Assembly: GCF_018320785.1 (NCBI RefSeq)
Contig: NC_054886.1
Span: 4,649,207-4,713,206, forward strand
Length of the DNA: 64,000 nt
Reading direction: 5' to 3'
Origin: Cheilinus undulatus
Taxonomy: Eukaryota > Chordata > Actinopteri > Labriformes > Labridae
Shown here piece after piece: positions 11,036-56,160 of this stretch (within the stretch, counting starts at the first letter, position 1; the number at the start of each line of letters is the position of its first letter). The notes beneath the pieces are model-generated. The model was not told the DNA's origin. It did not search any database and saw only the letters and a program-made list of their open reading frames with translations. The translations under genes were made by a program, and so were the position numbers.

Positions 11036-12739
11036 CTGTTTAGGGTTTTCACTTTTTGCCCCAACATTTTTTCCCAGGCCAACTTTCTGAAACCACAAGA
11101 GCTTGGGGACCCACTTTTTGGTCTCGGTTCACCACTTGAGAAATGCTGCCATAACTAAATCCCAAAAGTGTGGCTTAAAAACAATGGGTGAGGCCCTCAA
11201 GGCTGAGTCTGCCTCTTTTTTCCCGTTAATGAATCATTAGTGCATGTAAGAGTTTACATTTTTTATCAGTTAGATAAAAGAGATAAAAGATAAAAGATAA
11301 AAAAGAAAAAAGATAAAAAGATTAATTGGCCTGCTTGAACTCTGATGAAAGATGCCAGTCAGATGTTCTGCTTTTTTTTTTTTTTTTTACATGAAGCAAC
11401 TTCTTACTCGGGTTTTAAGTCACAGGGCAGCGATACAAAGCTGTCTAACCAGACAGTTTGTTCTCAAATTTAGTCTGCTTTCTCATTCACCAGTACCCTG
11501 ATCCAAAATGCCATATCACCATTAGTCACACTCTTCCTCCCTTAAAACTTCCTTCCTTAAACATGAGGGGAAATTTTGTCTCTCCTCTGTTGTGTTTACT
11601 GGTACTTTGTGCCTTTTTGTGCTTTAATGAGAATAAAGAAACAGAAGGTGCTGTGTCACTGCTGTCTTTGTCTGTCTTTGCTGTCATGGTTTGGTAAGAA
11701 ATGTTTTTTTCATCACAGCATGAAGGTGGGCAGGTCAAACTTAGGGTGCATCATTAACTTGTGAAAATTTTAAGTAAAATTCACTTACTAGATTAATTTG
11801 AGACCCTGGTTGTCAATGTGCATAATTTATACACATTGATAATGTAATTTTTATTAATAAAACAGGATTTTAGGTCTTGGGTTGATGCATCCTCATGGGC
11901 CTCATTCACCAATATTTCCAAAAGATTTGTCTTAAATTTGTTCTCAAGAAAGTTTCTGACAGACAGATCAAACCTGTGAACCTCTGACCACAAATGTCAT
12001 AATCTTATGAAATTACTACATTGTTTGTATATTTCATTTTTTAAAATAAAGTTTTTGGGGAAATATTTTGTTAACATATCCGAATTGATCATAATCAGGT
12101 AAATATGATACATATTCTACAGTGATAATGTTATCTTAACTAGCAGCCAGCTGGTTTAGAAAAAAATGCGAGTGTTTAAATAAATAGCGAACTTTAAACG
12201 ATGTTTATTTGAAATAAGGCATTTTATGATGTGATATCTAACCGCTATTTCTCTGTCCTAAATATTAAAATTGATTACAGCATGGGTCCTTAATTTAAAC
12301 TCTCATAATCTATAAACTCTTCAAATTTGTGGAAACTGGGCTAAGGAGAACTGCTTTCATCAGCGAGTCCTCTCTGTTTACGTTAGTTCGCAAGCATTTA
12401 TGGACGTTCAAATGCGCATGCGTCTATGGATGTCCACAGCCAGGCTGTCTTGGGGAAAGATAACCCCCTTATTCTGCCCATTCAATAACAGAAAAAAGGA
12501 AATCAACTCTCAAACGGGATTTTGCAAGTCGAGTTTACATAAAAGAGCCGCCTGTAGAAGCCTGTTTGCAGATAACTCAGTGCTCGCTGACTGTAATACA
12601 AATGTAAAATCAAAGCAAAAACCCGGTCTTTCGTACTCACCAGCCCTAAATTAACATTAAGACTTTAGCTGCTATCGCGAAAGTCTTTATTTTTAATTCA
12701 GTGATGGCACTTTTAACCTAAAGTTTCAAATCACTACAT
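11036..12739. other. Upstream region of gene B
   Basis: No gene recognised. Poly-T at 11371-11388 and an (AGATAAA)n-like run at 11276-11320. The part at about 11760-12370 has no counterpart upstream of gene C, which passes directly from 'gtaagaaattgttg' to 'ttagttcgcacgcaattatgg'. Confidence 0.5.
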
Positions 12740-13041
12740 TTCCTGGAGAACCCTGCCTGGGAACTGAACTGTCTGCGCTTGCGTGCGTGCGTGCGTAAGC
12801 GCGACGTGAATCCTGCCAGTTAGAAGAGCTCTCCGCACAAATCCAGCCTCCAGATGCTCCAGTCTCTGCTAGAGTAAGTAGGAATCGAAAACTGAAGTGA
12901 AAGTCCTACATGTAGAGTTGTCTATATCCTATTTTACGTCGTGACAACGAGCCCAGAAACCAACCGAGAGCCAGAAGGCTAAAAGGACCACGTTTGACTT
13001 TTTTTGAACGGTTCTGGAGACTTTTTTTTTCTAAAAAGAGG
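12740..13041 (+). promoter_or_regulatory. Putative promoter and 5' UTR of gene B
   Basis: A CpG-richer stretch with (GCGT)n at 12781-12795 directly upstream of exon 1, well kept in the duplicate at 56990-57305. No clear TATA box. Transcription start is not known. A GTAAGT-like donor near 12875 could mean an extra 5' UTR intron, but this is unproven. Confidence 0.45.
12887..12903 (+). promoter_or_regulatory. IRF/PRDM1-like GAAA repeat
   Basis: GAAAACTGAAGTGAAAG holds spaced GAAA half-sites; its reverse strand has CTTTCACTTC, close to the PRDM1/IRF-type core. It is identical at 57149-57165 upstream of gene C. Binding is an inference from motif form only. Confidence 0.35.
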
Positions 13042-45394
<32,353 letters not shown>

Positions 45395-48300
45395 TAAACC
45401 TCGACGATTTCTGTTTGCAGCAGCTCAATATCTCTCACATCCATCTCCTGCTGAGAGATTGTATTACTTAGCTTATAAATCCTGGTGATTGTTTTTGGTG
45501 GAAACTTTAGTAAAAGGTTTTTCAGGCCTTTAATCAGACACTGTTTATCATGTGATCAGATGAACTTCAACAGTGCCCTGCTGCCCTCCTGCATGTAGTT
45601 GTTTTCAGACTGATGCAGCTGAAATTCTTAAAGTTTTTTACTGTTATTTTGAATATGCAGACGTTAGTTACACTGAATTGTCTTTATCAGGACAGGAACA
45701 TGAGGGCCAATATTCCATCAGTACCTTGTAAATATTTAATATGTTTGATGCCCTGTTATACTAATGCACACCACAATCCATCTTTTTCATAGTACTATAA
45801 AAGTTTTTGTATGCTATGTACATTTAGAGTGGACGAGATAAACTCCTTCAATAATAGTATACAATAACAATAATAATAACAATTTATTAGGCCTGTAGTC
45901 AGCCAAAGAAAAACTTGGCCTGAAATTACGCCCACACACTGACCAAACAATGAGTCATTCAGGTAAAAAAAAAAAAAACAAAGAAAAAGAAGACAAGACA
46001 GAGACAAGCAAAGCAGGGACTCATATTGTTTAGATATTTTCAGTTTGAAGGTGTTGAAAGGCTGTGTCTTAATTCATGTGGGTGGGTGTGTGTATACATA
46101 AATCAGGGGTTCTCAACCTTGGGGTTCAGACCCCCTTGGGGGTGGCGAGACACTGAGAGGGGGTCTCCAGATTCCCTAAAAAAACTGAAAATATTTTCCA
46201 ATTCCACTGTTGCCACTTAACACCAATTTTGCCAAATCCTAACTAGTTTTCATCATTTTTCCTACAAATTTTAACACATTTATGCCATTTAACACTTACT
46301 TTTGCCATTTCAAACCCTTTCCCCCACTTTTTTCTGCCTTTTTTGCCACTTCTAAACCAATTCTTGCCACATAAGCCTAATATTGTCTCTGTTAACCCAT
46401 TATTGCCACTATTAACCCTATTTTAACCACATTTCACTAGCTGATATGCCCATTTTTTGCCAGTTTGACCAAGTTATGCCAATATCTGCCTATTTTTTCT
46501 TTCTCAGTTAGCACTTTTTTGCTAGTTTATATTGATTTTTCTTCCCATTTCACCAGATATAAGCCCATTTTTGCCAATTTGAAGCCTTTCCAGCCACTTT
46601 CTAATTTCCTTTTACCAGTAATTATGCCCATTTTTGCCACTATAACCGCATTTTGCCTTTTTTCGATAAATTTTTTTGCCATTCTTATATAATTTTTACC
46701 ACTTCTAGTCCATTTCTGCTACTTTTACAATCCAATTTCACCACCTTTCCCAGCATTTTTTTTGCCATTATTAACCCAGGTGTTATAGTACACAAATGAT
46801 TTAAAAAAGATATTTGTTCCATTGCTGAGGGTGATTATTTTTCAGGTTAAATATAAAATATGCATCTCACAGCATAACTTTACAATAGACCATGATTTTG
46901 TTGATCTCCATGGGACCCCAGTTTGGCTGGGCCCCAGAAAGCTCTCCCCTTTATAGCCCCTCATGGACGGCCTTGTCTCCACATGACTACTCTTGAATGT
47001 CCATGGCTGTGTTCAACCACCTTCAGGTACAGTGAGGGTCCCCGGCCGCTGGCACCTTTATTTTGGGGGTCACGGGCTGAAAAGGTTGAGAACCCCTGGT
47101 CTAAATGATCTCAGAATTTAACAGAAACTTCATGAAGCATTAGTCATTATTTTTATACTCATTATGTTGCACTACAATGACAGCTGACTCAGAGCCGATC
47201 AGCGTGTTCCTGCCTTTAATCATCTAATTTTAATGATCACAGCATGATGACTATTTAGCATTATATAGCTAAATATCACCTCAGATCTTGTCAGTATTAA
47301 TTTATCTTGATAACTACTAACAGGACTCACTTGTTCCAGAACATACTGTGCCATTTATGAGTATTTATCAGACTGCATGCAGCATCTATTTACTAAAGTG
47401 AAGTAAAAAAAAAAAAGTCAGCTGGTCTGGACGTAATCACCAAAAGACACTTACATTTTAATGAGGTGATAAAGGGACTTAGTACTTGCATATGCTGAAC
47501 TGAACAGGCCTTGGGTGCTGATGCTCTGTCAGAGGGCAGCAGCGACTCTTGGCTTCAGTACCAACATCCTGCCTCTTTATGTGGAGTTTAAGGTGTGTTT
47601 TTTCCACATTTTAAACAGCGGAACTGCTGTGAAACAATCAGGATATAACTTTATCTGCGTGTGTCTTTTACCTGGATTAAGCAGCGCTGCATTTCTCCCC
47701 TCTCTCTCCTGTTGCACTTTTCTCATTCAGTCAGCTGATGAGAGACTATCGACTGAACAACCGACCAACGCAGTGGAAAGGTCACCCCTACAGTTTACTC
47801 TATTAAAGGAGCTATGAGCTTTTTTGTCTTGACTGCTCACGTCAGACAGAATCAGCTTGATTACACTGATTCCTACTGTAGCGTCCTGACAGCATTTGGG
47901 CTATGCAGCGTGATGTGGCACAGTATATCCCTTCCCTCACCCTGTTCCTATTGTCATCTCTATCAGTAGCGTTGAGGTGGGCGAGGAACAGGAGTGTCAG
48001 GAGGATTTTATTAATTTTCTTTTACTTTTCTCACTCAAAAAAAGCTTTTTAACTTTGTTACACAGTGGTGATAGTTGCACACTAATAATATCCATATCTG
48101 ACTCAAGAATTCAAAATAAAAGTGCTAGATGTCAAACGGGAGCCTGAAATTCACCAGGCAGAATTAAATTTGATGCAGTGTGGACAGCGAGTGTGCAATG
48201 CAGCACAACATCTAAGTCTGCATTATTGGGACTTTATAATAATATTACACATTCCCTTTGATAATACAGAAGGCTCATAGCTCAAAGTGAGCAGGAAACC

Positions 48301-49862
48301 AGAGTCGCTGGGGGAAAAACTGATTTATTTCTCTACATTCCACAGAAATAATGAGATGATCTAATGACTTTGTCAGTGAAGTCACATATCTTACATTTAA
48401 ATGACATGACAGCCTTACATATTTGAATCTCTTTATGTTATAAATCAAATGACATGCCAGATAAACATTACAAGTGAAGGGATTCCTTCCCATTAATGGC
48501 TTAAAATGAATTGCTATAAAGTGCAGAGCAACAGGAAAGCAAAGTGTGATGAAAAGAACAGCAGCGTTTTGGATTATATAAAGCCATGCATACGTTTTAG
48601 GCATGTAGGGCACAAAAGAATCATTATTTGGTTACCCTACTACTCACCTGGACAGTTTGCTTACTCACCCCGTCCACCCCTTAATCTGCCCTAAAGGTGT
48701 GGACGTTGTTATGTTTTCAACATTGATTTCCCATGCCCCTGGTAAATGCAAGGACATCTAGAGCACGACCTTGGTTGTATCTCATCTATGCCTTAGTGCA
48801 GCTGCAATTTTTGGCCCAAATGTGTTGTGAAGGAGATTAATTTAAAGTTATTTTTTAGAGTTATGTTGTTGATTTCTATTCAAATATAGGCTATGAGTCA
48901 TGATTAAGGTGAGGAAAACAGGCAAACCAATGTAAAATTAGAGATTTTACACCCCCGTAGCTGAAATGGTATGATCCTTTTTTCATAAGCAGATTTTTGA
49001 TTTGGGCACTGGGAGTCTAATGAGGCTCTTCTGAACAATTAGGTGAAAATTCAACTATTTAGGGTCACGCTGACTACTAACATTACATTATTGCATTTAT
49101 TTATAACTGCTTTATTGCATTAAAATCCCATCATGCACTGTGGTGCTTGAGGCAGTACATTTACTAAAATACATTCATATGCCCCCAGTGATGCTAGATA
49201 ATGTATATTTTGTGTAAAGCATTAATTGTTTAACTTCTTTTGTAGAAAATTACATGAAGTTTTTTGTGTGAATGAGAATTCAAGATGTGTTTTTAAGTTT
49301 CCTTGATAATTGAATGTATTTTTGAAATTTTCTTTTAACTTTCTAATAAGCACTTTTTTCAATATCAGAGATGAAGGTTTCTAATTTCCTCAACTTCCTT
49401 CTTTTTTATTCATCATTGAGCTTTCCTCCTGCAGACACCCCTCGCCCCAACCCCCACCCTGTGTGTCTGATGTCTCTTGAATAAGTTTGATATATAAATA
49501 AAAGAAAAGAATCACACAAATAGGCTCAAATATATGCTGAGGAGGATGCTAGCATTCTGTTGTCATCTCTAACAGCAACACTGCACAGTTTGTCCTAAGA
49601 GCCACTGATGTAAAGCCTGTTGTAAATTTCACTGATTTATGTTTGATTTGATGTGATATTATGTTATCTGAGCTGTTTCTGCAGAAAGTCTGGTCCTCTT
49701 TATCTGAACAGATGTTCACAGAAACTTAGCTGTTAAATAAAGGCCAGTAGATTCATGTTGACCCTCGTTGATAAACTCTCTGCCTTTTCTCACTTGTAAA
49801 GGTGCAAATTAGCTCATTGTTCTGCTGATCACCTGGACAAAGTTAGCATTAAACACTTTTTA
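45395..49862 (+). other. Gene B 3' UTR and downstream flank
   Basis: No further gene recognised. AATAAA occurs at 49736-49741 and 49863-49868; whether the 3' UTR reaches that far is unknown. It contains the hAT-type element at 46104-47098. Confidence 0.45.
46104..47098. mobile_element. hAT-type non-autonomous element
   Basis: Inverted ends CAGGGGTTCTCAACCTTGGG and CAGGGGTTCTCAACCTTTTC. Flanks ACATAAAT and GTCTAAAT may be a worn 8-bp duplication. The interior is dominated by degenerate 'cccatttttgccac' units. Related sequence at 50161-50870. Confidence 0.75.
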
Positions 49863-49868
49863 AATAAA
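49863..49868 (+). promoter_or_regulatory. Candidate polyadenylation signal
   Basis: AATAAA followed within 30 bp by T/G-rich CTTGTGTTTATTTT. It could serve gene B; distance from the stop is 4.5 kb, so this is tentative. Confidence 0.3.
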
Positions 49869-50160
49869 ACTTGGACTAATGCCTTGTGTTTATTTTCCTC
49901 TATGATGTGTACAACTGCTCTGCAGTGAAAGAACTGTAGCAGGTAAAGAGGAAGGTTGGGGTGGATTTGACCTTAACCGCTGTGTTTCACTGTGTGTGAC
50001 CACAGACCATGCTTCCAGTATGCGTGGTCTTTCTCCAGGTGGTCTGTAGCAGGCTTCATTCTGGTTTGAAGGTTTCTCTTCTGTAGAAGTGGACTTTTTT
50101 CTTTGTCCATTTCTGTGCAGGGCTCTAGTGATGGTCTTTGTTGAGGCTACAGTTCCTGGC

Positions 50161-50870
50161 TGGTTCTCAACCTTTTAAGCCCGCGACCCCCAAAATAAAG
50201 GTGTTAGAGACAGGGGACCTCCACTGTACCTGAAGGGGGCTGAACACAGCCATGGACATTCAAGATTAGTGGTGGGGGGGGCATGAAGGTCAGGAAAATC
50301 ATGGTTCATTGTAAAGTTAAGCTCTAATATCCATATTTTGTAGTTAACCAGAATAGTAACCACTCACCACATAAACAAATACCTTTTTTCATTGATTTGA
50401 GTGGTTAAAAAGCCTTCTCAAAAATGTAAATTCCTTTTGTTAAAAACAGAATAAAATCGGTTCAAAAATGCTAAAATTGGTTAATAATGGCAAAAATGGC
50501 AGGAAAGGTGGTGAAATTGGATTTTAAATGAAGCTGAAATGGGTTATCAGTGACATAGATTACATAAAAGTGGCAAGAAATAACCAAAACATGGAAAAAA
50601 GGATTAAAATGGCACAAATGGACGGAAAACTGGAATGAAAAAGTGGCTGAAATGACTATAAAGTGGCAAAAATGGGTGGAAATTTGGGGAAATTCAATGA
50701 AAAATTGATAAAAATCGCAAAAAGGGTTAACTGAGACAGAAAAATGGGCAGAAGTTGTCAGAAATGGGTTAAACTTGCAAAAATGAGCACATCAAATAGT
50801 GAAATGTGGTTAAATTGGGCAAAAATGAGCATAAAAAGTGGTGAATAGAGGCAACAGTAGGCAGAAAATG
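50161..50870 (-). repeat. Truncated relative of the 46104-47098 element
   Basis: Begins with GGTTCTCAACCTTTTAAGCC and CGCGACCCCCAAAATAAAGG, which is the right end of 46104-47098 inverted, then degenerate 'caaaaatgggt' units. The other end was not found. Confidence 0.65.
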
Positions 50871-50968
50871 GCGGTCATGACATGCACATAGCAAGAGAAT
50901 TTTTCCATATTTCTTCCCTAAACAGCTGCTACATTGTACTTTAGGTTAGGTCAAACATTACAAAAAAT

Positions 50969-51166
50969 AGGGGAGCAGGTGGCCTAGTGGTTAAAGGCAC
51001 TCCCCATGTACGTGGGTGGCCCGGGCTTGAATCCAGCCTGAGGCCCTTCACCGCATGTCTCTCCCCCACTCTTGACCCTCTTTCCAACTCTATCCACTGT
51101 CCTCCTCTATCTAATAAAGGCACAAAAATGCCCAAAAAATAAATCTAAAAGAAAAAAAAAAAAAAA
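50969..51166 (+). mobile_element. tRNA-derived SINE with 15-bp target duplication
   Basis: A-box-like TGGCCTAGTGGTTAAAG and B-box-like GGCTTGAATCC form a tRNA-related head. The body ends in an A-rich tail. AACATTACAAAAAAT flanks it at 50954-50968 and 51167-51181. It is not a tRNA gene because no cloverleaf or anticodon arm closes. Confidence 0.88.
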
Positions 51167-51181
51167 AACATTACAAAAAAT

Positions 51182-52554
51182 TACCTGGTTGGAGATCCAT
51201 ATTGTCTTCTTGTTGTTGTACATTAAGGACATATTTCACTGTGAAAGCCCCTTGGCTATCAAAAGTAGCTACTCAGTACTTTGAGTACATTTTAAATTAC
51301 TTACTTTTTACTTTTACTTGAGTAGATTTATAGACCAGTACTTTTACTTCTACTTAAGTCTACTTTAACCAGAGTAACTGTACTTTGACTTGGGTACAAT
51401 AGTCTGGTACTTTTCCACCTCTGCAACGGGGCCACAGTCCTCTCTGGAGTCCCCTCTGGAACATATATACTGGTCTATCTGGATGAGAGACAAAAATATG
51501 GTGTACACATTATTGAAGTTATCAGCAAAGTATAAAGATGGTAGTCTTAAGTTTTCGTGCACAAGTTAGTGCATATGGCTAAAAAAGCAAACAAGCCAAA
51601 CAAGCATCATGGTCATTAACCTCACCATTATCATACTGGTACTTTGTATGGGTTCCTGAGGCCGTGCTGCCAGTTGCTTTCCAGTTTTGCCCTGGGTGTC
51701 ATCATCATTTCTGCTGTGAGGCCTCTCTCTGTCCACCACATCTGGATCATCTTCAGTCTCAGTAAGAGACTGGTGTTGTTAATCATGCTAGTTAATCAGT
51801 GCAACATCACTATCAGTAAACATTAATAGGTTGGTTTAATATCAGTATGTACATGAGATGAGGTAAGGATAAAACTTTATAAAGCCTGGCACATACACAA
51901 TAGAGCAGCACAAGTTATTTGTCGTATTTTTTTATTATTTTGTTTTATTATTTGTTCATCATCATCCCAATATTAACTTGCCAAGACAGCCTGGACCAAG
52001 ATAAATAAGAAAGTTCATTAAAACGTGGTAACAAATTATATCTTGTTATGCCTTAATGACTTGAATTGAATATGAACAGGGTTACCGCACATTGTAGTTT
52101 TTCCTCATTTCAGATAGGCCTAATACACACTGGTTAATTTCAAACAGACAGTAACATTATCTATAGCTAGGCATGTTGACAAATACAGGAAACACTGAAC
52201 AGTGCTAATTTTGGACTCTGCAAAAGCTAATATTAGGCTAGCTATCACTACCTCATCAAGGTCATTAAAAATCAAACTAGAATAAGCCAAATGAGCATTT
52301 TCACGTAAAGCATCACCTAGTCCCAACCATAACTTACCATTACGTCGCTGGTTCTTTCTTTGGCTCTGGAGACCGCTTTGATACCTGCTCTGCAGTCAGA
52401 CTCTGGGCCAGACTCATCATCACTGGACTCAGGTGCATGTCTGGGAGTTTCCAGGTGTGGAGGCCCACTGCTGCTAACACTGCTGATGCTGGCAAAAGCA
52501 TCATCAGATCCTTGTCTGTGGCAAGCCGTTTAAACATTTAAAAGTTACGTTTGA
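51182..52554. other. Intergenic DNA, no feature recognised
   Basis: Short open frames at 51644-51826 (plus) and 52340-52537 (minus) show no known domain. Nothing else stands out. Confidence 0.4.
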
Positions 52555-52870
52555 CTATTTGGAATTGAAATTGTAGATATCGGTAATTCAATTTCACCTA
52601 GTCAAAAAGAACATTTCGGATATCCGAAAATACATTCTGCCTATCCAAAATTGTCATTTAAGATATCTACAACATCATTTTGACTAGGCAGAATTAGAAC
52701 TACAGATATCTTGAATTGTATAGAATTGATGAGAATTAAAGATATCTGTAACTCTAATTCTGCCTAGTCAAAAAGTAATTAGAGATATCTTGAATTAGAA
52801 TTACAGATATCTACAATTCATTTTCAGATATCCGTAATTCACATTGTGTATATATCCGAAATGACATACC
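52555..52870. repeat. Palindromic GATATC-rich repeat cluster
   Basis: Repeated and inverted units of 'agatatctgtaattctaatt' and 'ctgcctagtcaaaa', with many GATATC palindromes. This is a repeat type met in fish genomes; no coding role. Confidence 0.75.
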
Positions 52871-53039
52871 CCATTCACATGAATGGCAAAAGTGACGTCA
52901 TTTCGCCAAGGGGGGTTAAAAAGTGTCTTAAATGGTGCAAAAAAAGCAGAAAGCGGTGTTAAAAAGTGGCAAAAATGGTGCAAAAAAAGGTTATGACAGA
53001 AAAGTTAAAAAAAAAAAATCCTCAATGTGTTCAGAGGAT

Positions 53040-53253
53040 CCACAAGAATTGCCTGAAAAGCAGAGGATGAACAGTAGGGCCTTTGACATTGACCTTTGAC
53101 CCATGACCTCCAAAATCTAATCAGTTTACCCTTGCATAAGGTTGAACATTTGTGCAAAGGTTGGAGAAAATCCTTCAGTGTATTAAAAATATCACATTCA
53201 CAAGCAAGGGACAAACATGAGGCCCATGACCTCTAACCTCCAAATGTTATCAC
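53040..53253 (+). repeat. TTTGACCTCCAAAATCT tandem-repeat units upstream of gene C
   Basis: Units related to 8640-9470, cut by the MITE at 53254 and continuing at 53772. Confidence 0.65.
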
Positions 53254-53763
53254 CAAGCAGCGGTCCTGAAAAATGAAGCCAATGTGGAAGTGCAAAAAAA
53301 TTGCTATACCGCGGGTGTCCACTTGGGGCTGACTGCAGGAACACCGAAAGTCCCGTCTGCACACATGTTAAACAGCTGATTTTGACACTAGAAATAAACT
53401 GGTTTACAGCCTGGTTCAAAACACCAAACGTGTCTCAGTAGCTAGTGTCTTATTGTGCTCCCACTTTTTTTTGTACCATGATTGTTTGGATTATATTTAG
53501 GATGAAAGCTGATTGGTTCGTCTCATTTGATTGACAGACAGCTCGACAGGCAGAGGCTCCGTTTCTGTCAACCATAATGCTAGCAGGCTGACAGAAAGTT
53601 GCGCTTAGTGGGCGGGCTGTTAGGTTGATCCAAAGTTCGGTTGAGACTGCGATTTTAATATGGAAGCCTCCACGAATTGGCTTTAAGAGCTGTTTGAGTT
53701 CGCCTATTGTATACAGACGACTGATGTCACACGGGGTTTGTCCAGTTCTTTCTAAAGTCTATG
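53254..53763. mobile_element. MITE with exact 8-bp target duplication
   Basis: GTTATCAC stands at 53246-53253 and 53764-53771. The 510-bp insert starts CAAGCAGCGGTCCTGAAAAA and ends CTTTCTAAAGTCTATG; its inverted ends are very short. Absent from the gene B copy. Confidence 0.7.
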
Positions 53764-53956
53764 GTTATCACTTATTCTTAAGCCAAGACAAAAATCTGTG
53801 CAAAGTTTGAAGAAAACGCCTTTGACTTTTGGCCATCAGGATCTCATCAGTTCATCCTTGGGTCGAAATGAATAATCGTGCAAAGTTTGATAAAAATCTG
53901 TCAAAGTGTTCTAGAGGTTGTGAAGTATGGCCCGTACGTATGCATAGATCAGAGGT

Positions 53957-54300
53957 GTCAAACTCGAGGCCCGGGGGCCAAATCAGGCCCATGGTTAAGT
54001 TTTGCCCGGCCTGAAAGATCACATCATATTTAATTATAACTGGCCTGAGGTCTGCAGATTTCCTCCAGTATAAAAATGTAAACTTAATCTTGATGATTTG
54101 AAATATCCTTGTTAACTCATAAAAATTAGAAAAAAAATAAAGAGTAAAAACTAATTAGATAAAACATAACAAATTACATAATTTGTGTTTTCATGTCATA
54201 TTTTTGATTTTGCCTCTCATAATTATGATTTAAACTTATGATTTTGAATTTTTATCTCATATTTTGCCCTTTAAGATTCACAATTTTACATTCATTTGTG
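53957..54300 (+). mobile_element. Left part of a hAT element (same family as 9472-10602)
   Basis: Starts CAGAGGTGTCAAACTCGAGG after GCATAGAT, as in the gene B copy, but after about 340 bp passes into unrelated DNA. A poly-A run is at 54370-54388. Confidence 0.7.
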
Positions 54301-54628
54301 CTGCTGCCCTTCGTGTCCAGGACACTCTTGTAAATGAGATTTTTGACCTCAATGAGGTTTTCCTGGTTAAAAAAAAAAAAAAAAAAATTAAACTTCAAGT
54401 TGCAATCAGTAGTTCTCATCCTTTTAAAGTCATGACCCCGATGATAGAAGCTTTGGGGTTCATGACCTCCATATCTGTTGATATTTAAATTCATCACAGA
54501 GCAAACCTCTTTGCTCCCCCTGAACTCATACTGACGATATTTATAAAGCCAAGAAATGTAAATAATAGGGAGTTTATGGCCTTATTTGGGGTAGAACTGA
54601 GAGTTTTTTCATTTTTTTTTTAATTTAA

Positions 54629-55267
54629 GGCCCCGTCCACATGGAGACGAATTCAGGAGTATACGCAAAATTTTTTGTCATATCCGCATTTCATCCACAC
54701 GGAAACGGCGTTTTGGGTGACTGTAAACGATACTTTTTGAAAACGGGTCCCAGAGTGCACGAATCCGTAAACGACTACCGTATTGTCTCCGTGTGGATGG
54801 CCAGCTGCATCTGTCTTGAAAGGATTACGTCACACATAGCATAGCTCTCTTAAGACACTTGCGCAGGTCCGGCCCAAACAACAATGCCGGATTACAGGGT
54901 TGTGTTCGTGATGCAGAAGCTACTGAGCTTGTTATGGCTTTTATAGCAAAATCTGATGCTCCTTTACCACCACCGGGAAATGCATACACCATTTGTTCTC
55001 AAATCCAATGTGGAGAACAACCAGAAGGGCAACTAGAAGAAAGTTTGTGTCAGTTTTCTGTGATCATCTTCTCTCTTTGGTGCATTTCCGTGGCAGCAAT
55101 ACAACACCACGTACGTATGTACAGGTTTGGCATATGCACTACAGCGTTCTCAGTCGTTTTCAGTGGTTCCATGCTTACATGGATATTTCCTGAAACGATT
55201 CCGTCTTTACAGAAAACTTTTTCAAAATAAAACAGCAATATCATTTTTGTCTCCATGTGGATGGAGC
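54629..55267. mobile_element. MITE with GGCCCCGTCCACATGGAGAC ends
   Basis: The left end GGCCCCGTCCACATGGAGAC matches the inverted right end GGCTCCATCCACATGGAGAC. 639 bp. The target duplication is not clear. The open frame at 54859-55230 inside has no known domain. Confidence 0.7.
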
Positions 55268-55309
55268 CGACCACTTAAATAATTCGGATCATCAAATTTT
55301 AATATCGGA

Positions 55310-56160
55310 CAAAGCTACCCTTAGTAAATATAAACTTCAATATTTAAACAATTATTTTGTTTATTAAGGGAAAAAAGCCATCCAACCCTACCTGGTCCTG
55401 TGTGACAAAGTAAGTAAAAGTGGCAAGCAAGGGTTTTGAGTCTTTCACATCACTGTGGAGGAATGTTTGCCCACTCTTCTTTTGCAGAATTGTTTTAATT
55501 CAGCCACATTGTAGAGTTTCCAGCACGAACAGCCTGATTAGGGCCATGCAACAGCATCTCAATTCATTTTATGTCCAGGCTTTAACTTGACCACTCCAAA
55601 ACCTTCTGGTTCTGGATTCTTCTGTGACCTCCCGGATGAGTCATCATTGTGCTTCTGGAGTAAATTTGGTAGACCGGCCAATCCTGGGAAGGTTCACAGC
55701 TGTTCCAATTTTTCCCCATTTGTGGATAATGGCTCTCACCATGGTTCGCTGGCTTAAAAATAAACCAGATGAGGGTTTCGGAGTGGCCTCATCAAAATCC
55801 AAGCGTCGATCTGATTGAGATGCTGTGGCATGTCCTTAAACGGGCTGTTCATGCTCGAAAACCCTCCAATGTGGCTGAATTAAAACAATTCTGCACATAA
55901 GAGTGGGCCAAAATTCCTCCACGGTGATGTGAAAGACTCTAGCGGTTATTGCAAATGCTTGCTTGCAGTTGTTGCCACCAAGGGTGGAACAACCAGTTAT
56001 TAGATTAAGGGGGTTATTACTTTTTTGAACAGGACCAGGTAGGTCTGGGTTATCTTTGTCTAATACTAAATATTTTGAGGATCTGAAACATGTAAGTGTG
56101 ACAGATATGCAAAAAAACAAGAAATCATGAAGGGGGCAAATACTGTTTCATAGCACTGTG
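55310..56160. repeat. Internally deleted Tc1-derived element
   Basis: Mix of Tc1 pieces in both senses: 'ttgcccactcttcttttgca' to about 55745, then the C-terminal part from 55770, as at 10690-11035, ending 'catagcactgtgtgt'. Confidence 0.65.

Noticed and set aside
46465..46692. Open frame of 75 codons rich in F and S
   Set aside because: It comes from degenerate 'cccatttttgccac' units inside a non-autonomous hAT element.
50969..51040. tRNA gene
   Set aside because: A and B boxes are present, but the cloverleaf is incomplete and an A-rich tail and target duplication show a SINE.
54859..55230. Open frame of 123 codons
   Set aside because: It lies wholly inside the MITE at 54629-55267 and has no recognisable domain.
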